From NCBI GenBank assembly GCA_016719605.1, contig JADJYW010000003.1, positions 502,466 to 566,465 of the forward strand: a stretch of 64,000 nucleotides of DNA. Direction: 5' to 3'. The DNA is from Lewinellaceae bacterium (lineage in GTDB: Bacteria > Bacteroidota > Bacteroidia > Chitinophagales > Saprospiraceae). The notes under the pieces are model-generated. The model did not search any database, was not told the origin of the DNA, and worked only from the letters and a program-made list of their open reading frames with translations. Shown one piece after another: positions 1 through 9,025 of this stretch (the first letter of the stretch is position 1; every line of letters begins with the position of its first letter). The position numbers were made by a program, and so were the translations under genes.

Positions 1-428
1 AATGTGGCATCGGGCAGTGGTTGCGCAAACGACTACACCGTCACGCGCACCTGGCGGGCAGCAGATTTGTGCGGGAACACCGCGACGGCAACGCAGGTGA
101 TAACCGTGTTGGGGAACAATTTCGGCGAGGAAGGCGCGGAAGACCGGGCGAATGGCACACCACTCAAAACTCAAAACTCGTAACTGTCAACCCGAACCCA
201 ACCACCGACCATATCCGGCTCGACCTGACGGATTTCGCGGGTGAGGCGGTGACGATTTCAATTTTTGAGGAACAGGGTCAGTTGGTTTGGGAAAACCGGA
301 TACCGGCTGTGGAAGATTTGCAGTTGCATATCAGCCTGCGCGAGGCGGGTGCTGCGGCGGGGATGTATACCATCCGTGTGCACTCGACGAGTGGGAGCGT
401 AGCGACTCGGGTGGTGGTGGTGGATTGA
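1..428 (+). CDS. C-terminal part of a T9SS-secreted surface protein, frameshifted
   Basis: The gene starts before the window. Frame 1 (bases 1-180) reads a HYR/PKD-like strand pattern with CANDYTVTRTW and DLCGNTATATQVITV, typical of adhesin-like Bacteroidota surface proteins. It ends at a stop at 181-183. The sequence continues in frame 3 as VNPNPTTDHIRLDL through GMYTIRVHS, a type A T9SS sorting domain that directs export and attachment at the cell surface. The two frames meet inside a 7 bp tandem repeat at 163-179. Adding one more 7 bp unit restores a single frame through both domains. The product is therefore one protein whose gene is broken or switched off here. The GH3 gene runs towards it on the other strand. 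Confidence 0.75.
   Translation, partial: CGIGQWLRKRLHRHAHLAGSRFVREHRDGNAGDNRVGEQFRRGRRGRPGEWHTTQNSKLVTVNPNPTTDHIRLDLTDFAGEAVTISIFEEQGQLVWENRIPAVEDLQLHISLREAGAAAGMYTIRVHSTSGSVATRVVVVD
163..179. repeat. Heptanucleotide repeat CTCAAAA, 2.4 copies, at a frame break
   Basis: Units lie at 163-169 and 170-176, followed by CTC. Three copies instead of two would join the upstream HYR-like frame to the downstream sorting-domain frame. A related run of the same heptamer lies inside a coding region at 43293-43323. Confidence 0.75.
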
Positions 429-450
429 GTTGCAGGATTTTTTCTATAAC

Positions 451-2686
451 CTATTCCATGATAAAACTGCGCACCTGTACCGTTCCGCTCGTGTTGTGCC
501 GCTGCCCCGGCTGGCCGCCGCCGATACTCAGAACGACTTTCCCTTTGGGGGCATAAAATTGGCCCCGGGCATCCACCAGCGACAGGTCTTCGGGCGTCAG
601 CGTAAACGCTACCTTCCGGCTTTCTCCGGCCCGCAGGGCAATGCGCTGAAAACCTTTCAAGGCCCGGATGGGCGCTTTCCCCGGCGCACCGGGGTACGAA
701 AGATAGAGCTGCACCACCTCCTCGCCGTCTATTTTTCCAGTATTCTTCACCGTAACGGAAACGGTGAGCGGGTTCCCTGCAGCCACCGTGCGCGGCACGT
801 TGAGCCGGCTGTATCGGAATGTGGTGAAACTCAGTCCGTAGCCGAACGGGTACAAGGGCACTCCCCGGAAATACCGGTAGGTGCGGTTGGCCATGTCGTA
901 GTTTTTGATATCCGGCAGGTCGGCATCGCTGCGGTAAAACGTGACCGGCAAACGGCCTGCCGGGTTGTAGTCGCCAAACAGCACATCAGCGATGGCTGTA
1001 CCGGCGCTTTGTCCGCCATACCAGGCATTCAAAATAGCCGGAATGTTTTCATCCGCCCAAGGCATGGCTATGGCGCTGCCGGTCATCAACACAAAAATGA
1101 CCGGTTTTCCGGTGGCTTTCAGGTGCCTGAGCAGTTCGGTTTGTGTTTCCGGCAGGTGAATCGTCGTTCGGTCGCCTCCGCTGAAACCCTTGATTTCCAC
1201 TTTCAGCGCCTCGCCTTCCAGTTGCGGCGATATCCCGCCGGCGAAAATAATCACATCCGCATCGTGCATACGTCGGGCCAAATCGCTGAAATCAGTCCGG
1301 AGTTTATCGTCCACGCTGTCCCGGGTGAACGGAATGGCCTCCTCGTAAACGACCTCTGTATCCGCCCCGACCTTGTCCCGGATGCCTTGCAACACGGAAA
1401 CCACGCGGGAGGGCGTGCCGTTGTAATTGCCCAGCAAGACAGTGGTGTCGGCAGCATTTGGGCCTAAAACCGTAATTTTTTTCAATTTTTTACCCAGCGG
1501 CAAGGTGTTGTTTTCATTTTTCAAAAGCACGATGGACTGCCGGGCCATTTTCAGCGCATGCGCCTGGTGGGCGGGGGCTTCCAGCACCGATTCCGGCGTT
1601 TGGGCATACGGTACCATGGAAACCGGATCGAACATCCCCAGGCGCAAGCGGATCATAAACAGCCGGCGGAGGGACGCATCCAAATCTGCTTCCTGAACCA
1701 GACCAGTTTTTGCAGCATCAAGCAGGGTTTTATACGTCGATTCCCACACTCCACGTCCGTGCCGTGGAGCAGGGCATCCACCGCCGAATGCAGGGCGTCG
1801 GGGTGGGTTTTGTGGTAACCGTAAAAATCAGCCACCGCCCAGCAATCGCTGACGGCATAGCCCGTGAAGTTCCATTGCTTGCGCAAAATGTCGTTCATCA
1901 GCAGGTCATTGGCGCAGCAAGGTTGCGTGCGGTAGGCATTGTATGCGCACATTACTCCGGCTACACCTGCCTTTGTAACCAATGCCCGAAACGCCGGCAG
2001 ATAGGTATCCCAGAGGTCGTAGTCGGAGGTATTGAAATTGTCGGAATGGCGCGTCAGTTCGGGGCCGCTGTGTACGGCAAAATGTTTGGCGCAGGCGGCC
2101 GCTTTCAGGTATTTGGGGTCATCGCCCTGCAAACCCTGCACGAACGCAGTGCCGAGTACGGCCGTCAGGAACGGGTCTTCGCCGTAGGTTTCCTGTCCGC
2201 GGCCCCAGCGCGGGTCCCGAAAGATGTTGATATTGGGCGTCCAGTAGGTCAGCCCGAGGTATTCCTCGTGGGTGCGACCCAGGGCGATGGCTTTGTTTTG
2301 AATAGCGCGACCTTCCAGCGCCGTGTAGTGCGCCATCATTTTGAGCGACGCGGTATCCCAGGTAGCGGCCATGCCGATGGCTTGCGGAAGGACGTGACGG
2401 GAAACGGCGTGCGGGCCACGCCGTGCAGCGCCTCGTTCCACCAGTTGTAGGCCGGTATTCCGAACCGCGGGATTGCCGGCGCGGCGTGCAGCATCTGCGC
2501 TACTTTTTCGTCCAGCGTGAGCCTGCCGACGATATCGTCGGCGCGTTGCTGGAACGTCAGATTGGTGTCCCAAAAGGGGATATTTTTGTTCGCTTGTGCA
2601 AAAACAGCCGATCCGGCCATCATGCCGATTGCGATCAAAACGGTTTTCAAAAAGGGTATTGGGTGTGGAAAAAAACGGAACATCAT
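451..2686 (-). pseudogene. Glycoside hydrolase family 3 (beta-glucosidase/xylosidase-like), two frameshifts
   Basis: This is a secreted GH3 enzyme expected to release sugars from the non-reducing end of beta-linked glycans. The start at 2686 gives a hydrophobic signal segment (FLKTVLIAIGMMAGSAVFAQ) followed by the family motifs YNWWNEALHGVA, DPRWGRGQETYGEDP, AACAKHFAVHSGPE and GYAVSDCWAV, where the Asp of SDCW is the expected nucleophile. The C-terminal half has the GH3 sandwich domain and a fibronectin-III-like end. The reading frame changes near 2392 and again near 1744, and both breaks interrupt conserved blocks. The total coding span of about 745 residues is close to normal for the family. 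The breaks are either real decay or sequencing errors; the window contains many similar breaks. Confidence 0.85.
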
Positions 2687-2731
2687 GCGTGTGGTTTGGG
2701 GGCCTAAGGTAGGCCAATCACCACATTCGCC

Positions 2732-3154
2732 CTACCCCGCCTTAATGTAGGCCCACTTCTTCCGCTGCTTTTTCACGATTTCGATGATGCCTGCCGGTAC
2801 AGTACGCACCTCGGACATCAGTTCGGAGCGGTTGATTTTGCGCTCGCGCAGGGTGTTTTCACAGCCGACAAAATCTACGCCTCGGGCTTTCAAGTCGCGA
2901 ATACCGGCAGCTTGCTGGGTTTTTTCGGTCACAAGGAAATAGATACCCATGCCGTGACACACGACTTCGATCCGGGATTTTGGCGCTGCATGGAGCAGGT
3001 TGTTTAGTTGTTTGACGAGCGCCTTGTGGGCCAGCGTGTCGCCGGAAGTCAGGTGGAAAACAATCTGGTAGCGCGTGTTATCCACAGCATCCGTTTGGGC
3101 TGAAATGGTGGAAAACGAGAGCACGAAAGCGAATAGCGGAAGTATAAATTTCAT
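2732..3154 (-). CDS. DsrE/DsrF-like periplasmic protein
   Basis: This is a 140-residue protein with a signal peptide (MKFILPLFAFVLSFSTISAQ) and a DsrE-type alpha/beta core. The core includes IVFHLTSGDTLAHKALVKQL, IEVVCHGMGIYFL and the segment around ARGVDFVGCENTL. DsrE-family proteins handle sulfur as persulfide on a conserved cysteine; here the candidate is the Cys of VGCENT, with a second in VVCHG. A longer upstream reading is possible, but the start at 3154 puts the signal peptide first. It is the last gene of a minus-strand set that also holds soxB and a TsdA-like cytochrome gene, which supports a role in sulfur oxidation. The exact reaction is inferred. Confidence 0.75.
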   Translation of the reverse strand: MKFILPLFAFVLSFSTISAQTDAVDNTRYQIVFHLTSGDTLAHKALVKQLNNLLHAAPKSRIEVVCHGMGIYFLVTEKTQQAAGIRDLKARGVDFVGCENTLRERKINRSELMSEVRTVPAGIIEIVKKQRKKWAYIKAG

Positions 3155-3168
3155 CTTAAAAAATTTTA

Positions 3169-3402
3169 TCAGTTCGGTTTGGATACCACTTTTTGCCACA
3201 TCCACAACCCAACCAGCCGCAGCAGCAGCAGCCACGGCAAACCGTGCATACTCAGATCAAACCAGTCCATGGGTTTCATACCCACAGCGCCGCCCGCCAC
3301 CCAGCGGAGTTTGCCCCAAATATGCGGCTCCGGGAAAAAGGGCGTCAACCCTACCGTCAGGCAGGCGATGAGGATGAGTTTCCAGTCGTTTAGTGCTTGC
3401 AT
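3169..3402 (-). CDS. Small two-helix membrane protein of the sox operon
   Basis: This is a 77-residue protein with two hydrophobic segments (LILIACLTVGLTPFFPEPHIWG near the N-terminus and LPWLLLLRLVGLWMWQKVV at the end) joined by a short GMKPMDWFDL linker. It sits between soxB (stop at 3508) and the dsrE-like gene (start at 3154), in the same direction and with a short gap to the latter. I do not recognise a named family. Its position suggests a membrane partner of the thiosulfate-oxidising proteins, but that is inference from context only. Confidence 0.6.
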   Translation of the reverse strand: MQALNDWKLILIACLTVGLTPFFPEPHIWGKLRWVAGGAVGMKPMDWFDLSMHGLPWLLLLRLVGLWMWQKVVSKPN

Positions 3403-3410
3403 TTTTGAAA

Positions 3411-3466
3411 AGGTTGGAAGGTTGGAAGGTTGCTGGTTGGAAGGTTAGATGGTTGCTGGTTGGAGG
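3411..3466. repeat. AGGTTGGA-type short tandem repeats between soxB and the next gene
   Basis: The stretch is built from AGGTTGGA and GGTTGCTGGTTGG units, repeated about seven times with variation. Related AGGTTAGA octamers occur at 60496-60553. It fills the gap between soxB and the small membrane protein gene, so it is probably transcribed. Confidence 0.7.
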
Positions 3467-3507
3467 GTGTTTTTACAGGCAGGGCACGTCCAATTCATCG
3501 CGCAGCA

Positions 3508-5235
3508 CTACCGAAAGGTATAATCCACACCCGTCACTTGCGTCAGCAAGGTTTGCGGCGCATCAAGTACCTTGGCGTAGCCGCGCGGTTTTGGCGTCAC
3601 GGGGGAGTTGGCGGCTAAGTAGTCGCGCATGGTTTGGTGCAGGGTGTAGGGGGTATTTGCGGCATCCTGTACGTTCTGGATGCGACAAAGCATGGTTGGC
3701 GGGTCGCCGTCGCGCTCGCAAGCTGCCACCGTATAGATGCGCGCGGGGTCGAGCGGCTGCCCGTTAACGGTTACTTTTTGCACACGTTTGCCTGGCTCTG
3801 CAAACGCCATGAATTCCACCAGCATGCCTTTGAACTTGACGACCCAGCCACCGAAACGTTTGGAGGCGTCTTTGGCAAACACGTTGTTCAGTTCTTTTTC
3901 CAGCCAGTCCAGCAACTGCTGCCCGGTCACTTTTCCGGTGCGAATCTGCGAATCCACAGGCAACATATCGAAAATGAACCCTTCGGTGATAGGCGCGAGT
4001 CCGTCCGGCCCCACATTGCGCGGCGGACAAAACCGGAAGCCGTTGGAGAGTACGATCTCGGTATCCACGCGCCAGTCCAGTGCATCGAGGATGAGGGTGT
4101 CAATAGTGTTTTCCACCACAAAATACCGGTACAGCGGCACGGTACTGTACCCGTGTACTTTGTTGATACTCGCCACAAACGGCGCTTCGAGGTTGTCAAT
4201 CAGCGTTTGCACCGCTTTTTTGGGTTTGTATTTTTTCGCGTCCACCTCCAGGAGGTCGTAGCGCTCGCCCACGATCTTGCCGTCTTTCACCTCCAGCTCC
4301 AGGCGCCCGACAAAAGAGCCGAACGCGCCCGGCTCCACCACTTTGGCGTATTTGCACACAATAGGTTCGCGCACCCGCTCGTGGGTGTCGCCGCCGAAAA
4401 TGTAGTCCACGCCCTGACATACGGACAGGTTGGCCAAGTGTACTTGCTGCGACAGCCCGAGGTGCGCCAGTACAATTACGAAATCGCACTGCTCCTGCTC
4501 GCGCAACACCTGTACCCATTGGCCGAGACTTTCCTCCGGCTTGGTGTAAATAATGCCTTTGGAGTAGTTTGGCGACTGCCGCAGCGGCACCAGGTGGTCG
4601 GTCAGGCCGATAAATCCGATTTTTACACCCAGCCGCGACCAGGTAGTGTAGGGCGGAAACACCAGTTCGCCGCGCTTGCCGTCGCCGAGGTCGTGGTACA
4701 TATTGGCGCACACTTTGGGCGCATCCAGCCCGCCGAGCAGTTTTTGCATGGCCTGTTTGTAATAAATTACCTCCCAGTTGCCGGGCAGGTACAGGTCGTA
4801 GCCGAGCGCGTTGAGGATGGGCACGAATGCCTTGCCGGTGGTTTTTACCGACAGTTCGCTGCCCTGAAACATATCGCCGGTGTCGGCGATAAACGTGTTC
4901 GGGTTTTGTTTCCGAACCTTGTCGAACAGCGTGGCGAGCTGTGCATAACCGGCCGTTTTTCGGAATACCATGCCGTTATTTTCCCAAAACATCTCGTCGT
5001 GCGGGTGTATCTGGCAATGCACATCGGTGGTTTGCAGCAGCGTGATGGTGCCGGATTGCGGCGCAGGCGGCGTATCCTCGGCAGCGGTATCGGCTTCGGT
5101 CGTTGCCCCAAGCGGTTTTGCCACGGCGGCGGCGGTGGACAGCGGAGCTAAGGTGGCGCCGAGGCCGAGCAGGGTTCCGGTTTTGAGAAAATCACGGCGC
5201 GAGGCGCCTCCTTTCTTTTCTGTTTTTTTCATCAT
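3508..5235 (-). CDS. soxB: Thiosulfohydrolase SoxB (metallophosphatase fold)
   Basis: This 575-residue protein begins with a twin-arginine signal (RRDFLKTGTLLGLGATLAP), so it is exported folded. The 5'-nucleotidase-like metal sites are visible: TTDVHCQIHPHDE, ADTGDMFQGSE, LPGNWEV, VLAHLGLS and GGDTHERV. The C-terminal domain has SNGFRFCPP and IYTVAACERDGDPP. In the Sox pathway SoxB hydrolytically releases sulfate from thiosulfate carried on SoxY. No soxYZ, soxXA or soxCD is in the window. The start overlaps the stop of the upstream tsdA-like gene by ATGA (5232-5235), indicating translational coupling. A relative acting on another phospho- or sulfo-substrate cannot be excluded. Confidence 0.82.
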   Translation of the reverse strand: MMKKTEKKGGASRRDFLKTGTLLGLGATLAPLSTAAAVAKPLGATTEADTAAEDTPPAPQSGTITLLQTTDVHCQIHPHDEMFWENNGMVFRKTAGYAQLATLFDKVRKQNPNTFIADTGDMFQGSELSVKTTGKAFVPILNALGYDLYLPGNWEVIYYKQAMQKLLGGLDAPKVCANMYHDLGDGKRGELVFPPYTTWSRLGVKIGFIGLTDHLVPLRQSPNYSKGIIYTKPEESLGQWVQVLREQEQCDFVIVLAHLGLSQQVHLANLSVCQGVDYIFGGDTHERVREPIVCKYAKVVEPGAFGSFVGRLELEVKDGKIVGERYDLLEVDAKKYKPKKAVQTLIDNLEAPFVASINKVHGYSTVPLYRYFVVENTIDTLILDALDWRVDTEIVLSNGFRFCPPRNVGPDGLAPITEGFIFDMLPVDSQIRTGKVTGQQLLDWLEKELNNVFAKDASKRFGGWVVKFKGMLVEFMAFAEPGKRVQKVTVNGQPLDPARIYTVAACERDGDPPTMLCRIQNVQDAANTPYTLHQTMRDYLAANSPVTPKPRGYAKVLDAPQTLLTQVTGVDYTFR

Positions 5236-6365
5236 TTTGCTTTTTTAGCCGCTATGATCGGCTGAAATGGTCCGTATTTGTGCTGGGTTTCGGGAAAGGT
5301 ATCGGCGTAAGGCCCGAACGGATGATCGAACGGTTTGCCTGCCGGATCGGGAAAATCGGTATTCAGAAAACGGTGCTTCGGGCGCGGCTGCGCATTGACA
5401 AAAGCCGCCACATCCCAGGCCTCCTCGTCGGTCAGTTGCGGGTTATCCCACGTTGCGCCGAGCGGCATATTGGCTTTCACATAACCCGCAAACCGAGACA
5501 GGCGGAACAGCCCTGCCGACTCGGCGTAGCTGTGCGGCCCCCACAGTGGCGGATAATCGCGGGCGCTTTCGGGCATGGGCAAGCCCTGGCCGTCGGAGCC
5601 GTGGCAGCTCTGGCATTTGGCCACATACACCGCTTCGCCGCGCACGGGGTCGGCCGGCCGGTTGAGCATTTCGGGCGCCCAAAGGCCGGAACCCTTGGGT
5701 TTGACCTTTGTCGGTATACTCTGGCCCAACCACGCGATGTAGGTTTTTATGGCCAGCATTTCGCGACCGGTCGTGTCCAACGGCTGCCCGTTGAGGCTGC
5801 GCTCGAAACAGTCGTTGATGCGTTTGGCGATAGTTTCCTCCGAGCCGCTGCGTTCCCGGAACTGGGGGTACATGCTTTGCACGGCGGCGTAGTTGTTGCC
5901 CCAGGGTTTGGCGCCGGCATCGAGGTGGCAGTTTTGGCAGTTCAGCCCATTGATGCTGGCGGGGCGCACCAGGCCGGCTTCGCCGAAATAGTCCTGTGTG
6001 TGTACCACGAGGTCGCGGCCGTAGCGGATCAATTCCGCGTTTTCAGCCCATTCCATACCCTCCAGATCGGGGGCTTGCCAGAGGCCGTTCGGGTCGTACT
6101 CTGGTTTGAACAGGGCCTGCATTTGCAGCCGCTCCGCTTGTGTGTGTTTTTTTTCCTGTAAAAACAAATATGCCGAGGCCATCACGAGCAGCAGGGCGGC
6201 TATCCGGAAAATGCCGGAAAAGACGCCCAGGGTGCTGACGCGGGCCAGCCAGCCTCCTTCCAATCCGATGGCCGAAAACCAGCGCTGCGCCTGTCCAATG
6301 GAAAAACTGGATTGCCACAGCAGAACAGCAAGCGACAAAAGTGCAATAGGAAAGATGTATGCCAT
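5232..6365 (-). CDS. tsdA: Dihaem cytochrome c, thiosulfate dehydrogenase TsdA-like
   Basis: This is a 377-residue protein. The start at 6365 gives an N-terminal membrane region with two hydrophobic stretches (IALLSLAVLLW and FSGIFRIAALLLVMASAYLF), so the protein is anchored rather than cleaved. Two c-type haem sites follow: LNCQNCHLDAG and AKCQSCHGSDG. The flanking blocks match TsdA/SoxA-like cytochromes: YPQFRERSGSEETIAKRIND, FERSLNGQPLD, YPPLWGPHSY, YVKANMPLG and LTDEEAWDVAAFVNAQ. TsdA joins two thiosulfates to tetrathionate and passes electrons to the respiratory chain. It is the first gene of the operon, coupled to soxB by an ATGA overlap. A perfect CRP-type palindrome lies about 60 bp upstream (6424-6439). 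Confidence 0.78.
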   Translation of the reverse strand: MAYIFPIALLSLAVLLWQSSFSIGQAQRWFSAIGLEGGWLARVSTLGVFSGIFRIAALLLVMASAYLFLQEKKHTQAERLQMQALFKPEYDPNGLWQAPDLEGMEWAENAELIRYGRDLVVHTQDYFGEAGLVRPASINGLNCQNCHLDAGAKPWGNNYAAVQSMYPQFRERSGSEETIAKRINDCFERSLNGQPLDTTGREMLAIKTYIAWLGQSIPTKVKPKGSGLWAPEMLNRPADPVRGEAVYVAKCQSCHGSDGQGLPMPESARDYPPLWGPHSYAESAGLFRLSRFAGYVKANMPLGATWDNPQLTDEEAWDVAAFVNAQPRPKHRFLNTDFPDPAGKPFDHPFGPYADTFPETQHKYGPFQPIIAAKKAK

Positions 6366-6423
6366 AATGTACAGTCGAGCAGAATTTTGACTGCAAAGTA
6401 CCGGCAAATACCAAGAGATGGTT

Positions 6424-6439
6424 TGTGACTTTTGTCACA
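6424..6439. promoter_or_regulatory. CRP/FNR-type palindrome upstream of the thiosulfate operon
   Basis: TGTGACTTTTGTCACA is a perfect TGTGA-N6-TCACA palindrome, 58 bp before the tsdA-like start codon. Two related sites occur at 13200-13215 and 14916-14931. The cognate regulator is unknown. Confidence 0.7.
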
Positions 6440-6458
6440 CGACCGATAATTTTAGAAT

Positions 6459-6508
6459 GCACCGCAGAGACGCCGGGGTTTTTAGAAAACCTCCACGTCT
6501 CTGCGGCA
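6459..6508 (-). terminator. Hairpin after the VIT-domain gene
   Basis: CCGCAGAGACG (6462-6472) pairs perfectly with CGTCTCTGCGG (6496-6506), with further pairing on either side. It lies between the stop of the VIT gene and the CRP-type site, where a terminator would separate the two units. There is no strong U-run, so it may also be a dispersed repeat. Confidence 0.5.
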
Positions 6509-6534
6509 CATTTTAGCCTGTCAAGTAACGTGGC

Positions 6535-8670
6535 TTACGCCCCTTTCTTCACGAGTTTCACGACGGCTGTTCGTTCGCTGCCAATGCGCGCCACCGCGAT
6601 GTAGGTTCCAATGGGTGCGGAAATGCCCGAACTATCCCGGCCGTCCCAAACGAATATGGCCACGTTATTCCGGTTTTCGGCCAAACGGATAAGTCGCACG
6701 AGCCGGCCATCGGCAGTATAAATTTCCACTGCCGACGAAGCGGCAAAGCCGCCTGTGGAATTTGTCCGAACTTCGATGGTTACCTGATCGGTAAAGGGGT
6801 TGGGCCAGGCACGCAGGACAGAATCGGCAGGCAAGATATCGGTAGTTCCCACGAGTTGCGATTCGTCCTGGCAAGTCGGGCAGAGTTGGCTTGCATCCTC
6901 GAGGCAGAGGAATGCCGTGTAGCGCGAGAGCACCCGCTCGACGATGCTGTTTTCCACAACTTCGCCGATGGTGCTGTTGCTCTGCACACCACTTTCGAGC
7001 AGGCGGATGTAATTTCCGTACCACATTTCGCGAGTAAAGGAGTCCGCCACGCCGATTTCTCCGCCATCCAGCGCGACCGCTTCCGAGATGAACTGGCCGT
7101 TCAATTCACCTGCCAGTTGTATTTCGAACGGCATATCGCCCTGATACTTGCCGATTTGCAGGATTGGACGATTCAGATACAGTTTGTCCGGGTGCACCGC
7201 GCCCAGATCAAACCTGCCGTAGCAGTAGCCATTGGCGAGTGTGGTATGGAAATCGTACGAGCGGAGCGCCGGACTAAGCCCCGTCACCGCAGCGGTAGTT
7301 GCTGCGGCCAGATTGTAATTATATCCAAGCACTTTACTGAAATCGCCTCCGGTGAGTTTGGCGAGATTCAGCAGAAAATACTCACTCCCGTAGTACAGGG
7401 AGCCGTTGATTAAATAAACCAGCATGGATGCGTTGAGGTAGTGCAAAGCATGTATCGGTATGGGTGGGTTGCTTTGTATGGCCATCATACTGTCAAGCAA
7501 GGGGTTGGCTGCATCCGTGCTACCATTTTGGGTCGAATTGGTTGCCAGTAAAATGGTACCATCGCTGCCATTTGTTTTCATCCAGTCAATCCCGGTTGCC
7601 AGCAAGGGGAGCAAATTGCTGTAATTGGCCAGCATAGATTCCGCTGCATGGAAAGCTTGTTCGACGGACAAGGGATCGGCAGGCAGCCAGGTCGTGCTCA
7701 CCATTTGCGGACTTAACCCGGACACGAAAATATTGAACGAATCCACCGAAGTCAGTTCGCGCCTGAAATTGGTGCGGAGCGCCTGCATAATTGCTGCGGC
7801 AGAGATGGAATTGAGTCCAGACGCATCGTGGTCTACCAGCAAAAGGATTTTTCGTTTGATGTCATCATTGAATTGCCGGGCCGGCAGCATGGCCAACTGG
7901 TAAATCCCTGATTGGCCGCTTCCATAAAACCGCAGGTAGTCGCCGTTTTTCAGCGGCGAATCGAACGCAAAACGAAGGCCGTTCACCTGATCGCCGGCAG
8001 CAAGTTTAATGGCGTGGTATTGTCCGAATACACTGTCGGCCTCCGCTGTAAACGACAAGTCCGGGCGATCCAAAATGGCCGGATTTTGCCAGTCGGCTTC
8101 GGGCCAGGTGAGCAGATGAAAATGCGCCAACTGGTTTTTTGAAGTTTTCAGAATGGAAATCGGCAGTTCGGCAGAAACAGTTTCGGCACTCCAGTCCGCC
8201 GGTATGAGGTAGGTGATTTTAACCTTTCTCCGCTCGTCGCCCCGCATAGGGAACACCCGCAGTTCGTGTTGTGTGTCGCTGGTTTTAAAAAGTATCGATG
8301 GGTCCTGACGGCGGTTGACTATCCCTTCGTAAATGGAGGAGGCCGTCCAGCGATCCATGATAGCCGCCCGGACAATATCGTCGTAAATCCACAACCAGGA
8401 ATCGTGGATATATGCGCCGGCCGGCAGATCAAATTTCAGGGTCACTTCCAGAGAATCGCTTGCCTAGTATGGAGTCCCTCGGGCCGAAAACGTCAGGTAC
8501 AGCCCGTATTCCAGGTAAAGTCCCTTGGGTTTGATGGACAAAACGGCTTCTTCGATAGTGCCTTGTTGGGTAAAGCCCCCTAAGCGAGGATCACCGACGC
8601 GTAAACTGAATGTGCCCCAGGCAGGCGTGGAAAGGGCCGCGAACAGCAGTGCAAGTAACAGGTGTTTCAT
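6535..8670 (-). CDS. VIT/vWA-like secreted protein with T9SS sorting domain, in-frame stop
   Basis: The start at 8670 gives a signal peptide (MKHLLLALLFAALSTPAWG). The reading runs into a VIT domain (LEVTLKFDLPAGAYIHDSWL, IYEGIVNRRQDP, ELRVFPMRGDERRKVKITY), then a von Willebrand A-like region (ILLLVDHDASGLNSI) and a C-terminal T9SS/FlgD-like sorting domain (RAWPNPFTDQVTIEV through IGTYIAVARI). A TAG codon at 8464-8466 splits the gene in frame: residues before and after it continue the same VIT domain. It is therefore a single-base nonsense change, a base-call error or a readthrough site. The product would be a cell-surface protein. No enzymatic role can be assigned. Confidence 0.75.
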
Positions 8671-9025
8671 CGTTTGACTGGTTTAGGTGAAAAATAATGC
8701 ATTCGTTGTTTGACAACGAAATGCTGCAATATTCGGCTGCCAATCTTAATCACCAAACTTTGCCAATACTGGCGCTTTTGTGCAATCGTTCGCTTAGAGG
8801 CTGTCTCATAAGTCCGCACCGCATTGCGCCGTTGACAGGCGAATTCATTTTTGACAGGATAAAAGGATTTACAGGATTTTCGGCGACGGAGTCGCCTCAT
8901 TTATCCTGTAAATCTTGTAAATCCTGTCTCAAAAATCAATTCCCGTCAAAGCCATGCTTTTGAGACAGCCTCCGGGTTTTTCGAGCAAACGTCAGGAAGT
9001 GTGGCATCAGGCGCACACTCCCGCC
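8671..9025. other. Gene-free stretch: palindrome and MITE copy
   Basis: The stretch contains the palindrome GCATTCGTTG..CAACGAAATGC at 8699-8724, just upstream of the VIT gene, and the MITE-like element at 8797-8972. No credible ORF is present. The short reading frames here are made of the repeat. Confidence 0.7.
8797..8972. mobile_element. MITE-like element, copy 1 (176 bp)
   Basis: The element is bounded by inverted ends GAGGCTGTCTCA (8797-8808) and TGAGACAGCCTC (8961-8972). A second copy, nearly identical along its length, lies at 33880-34059. Inside is an inverted arrangement of GGATTTACAGGATTT and AATCCTGT motifs around CGGCGACGGAGTCGCC. It has no coding capacity, so it probably depends on a transposase elsewhere. 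Both copies are preceded by TTA, and no clear target duplication is seen. Confidence 0.75.

Noticed and set aside
8697..8963. Short ORF upstream of the VIT gene
   Set aside because: It consists largely of the MITE sequence and has no protein features.
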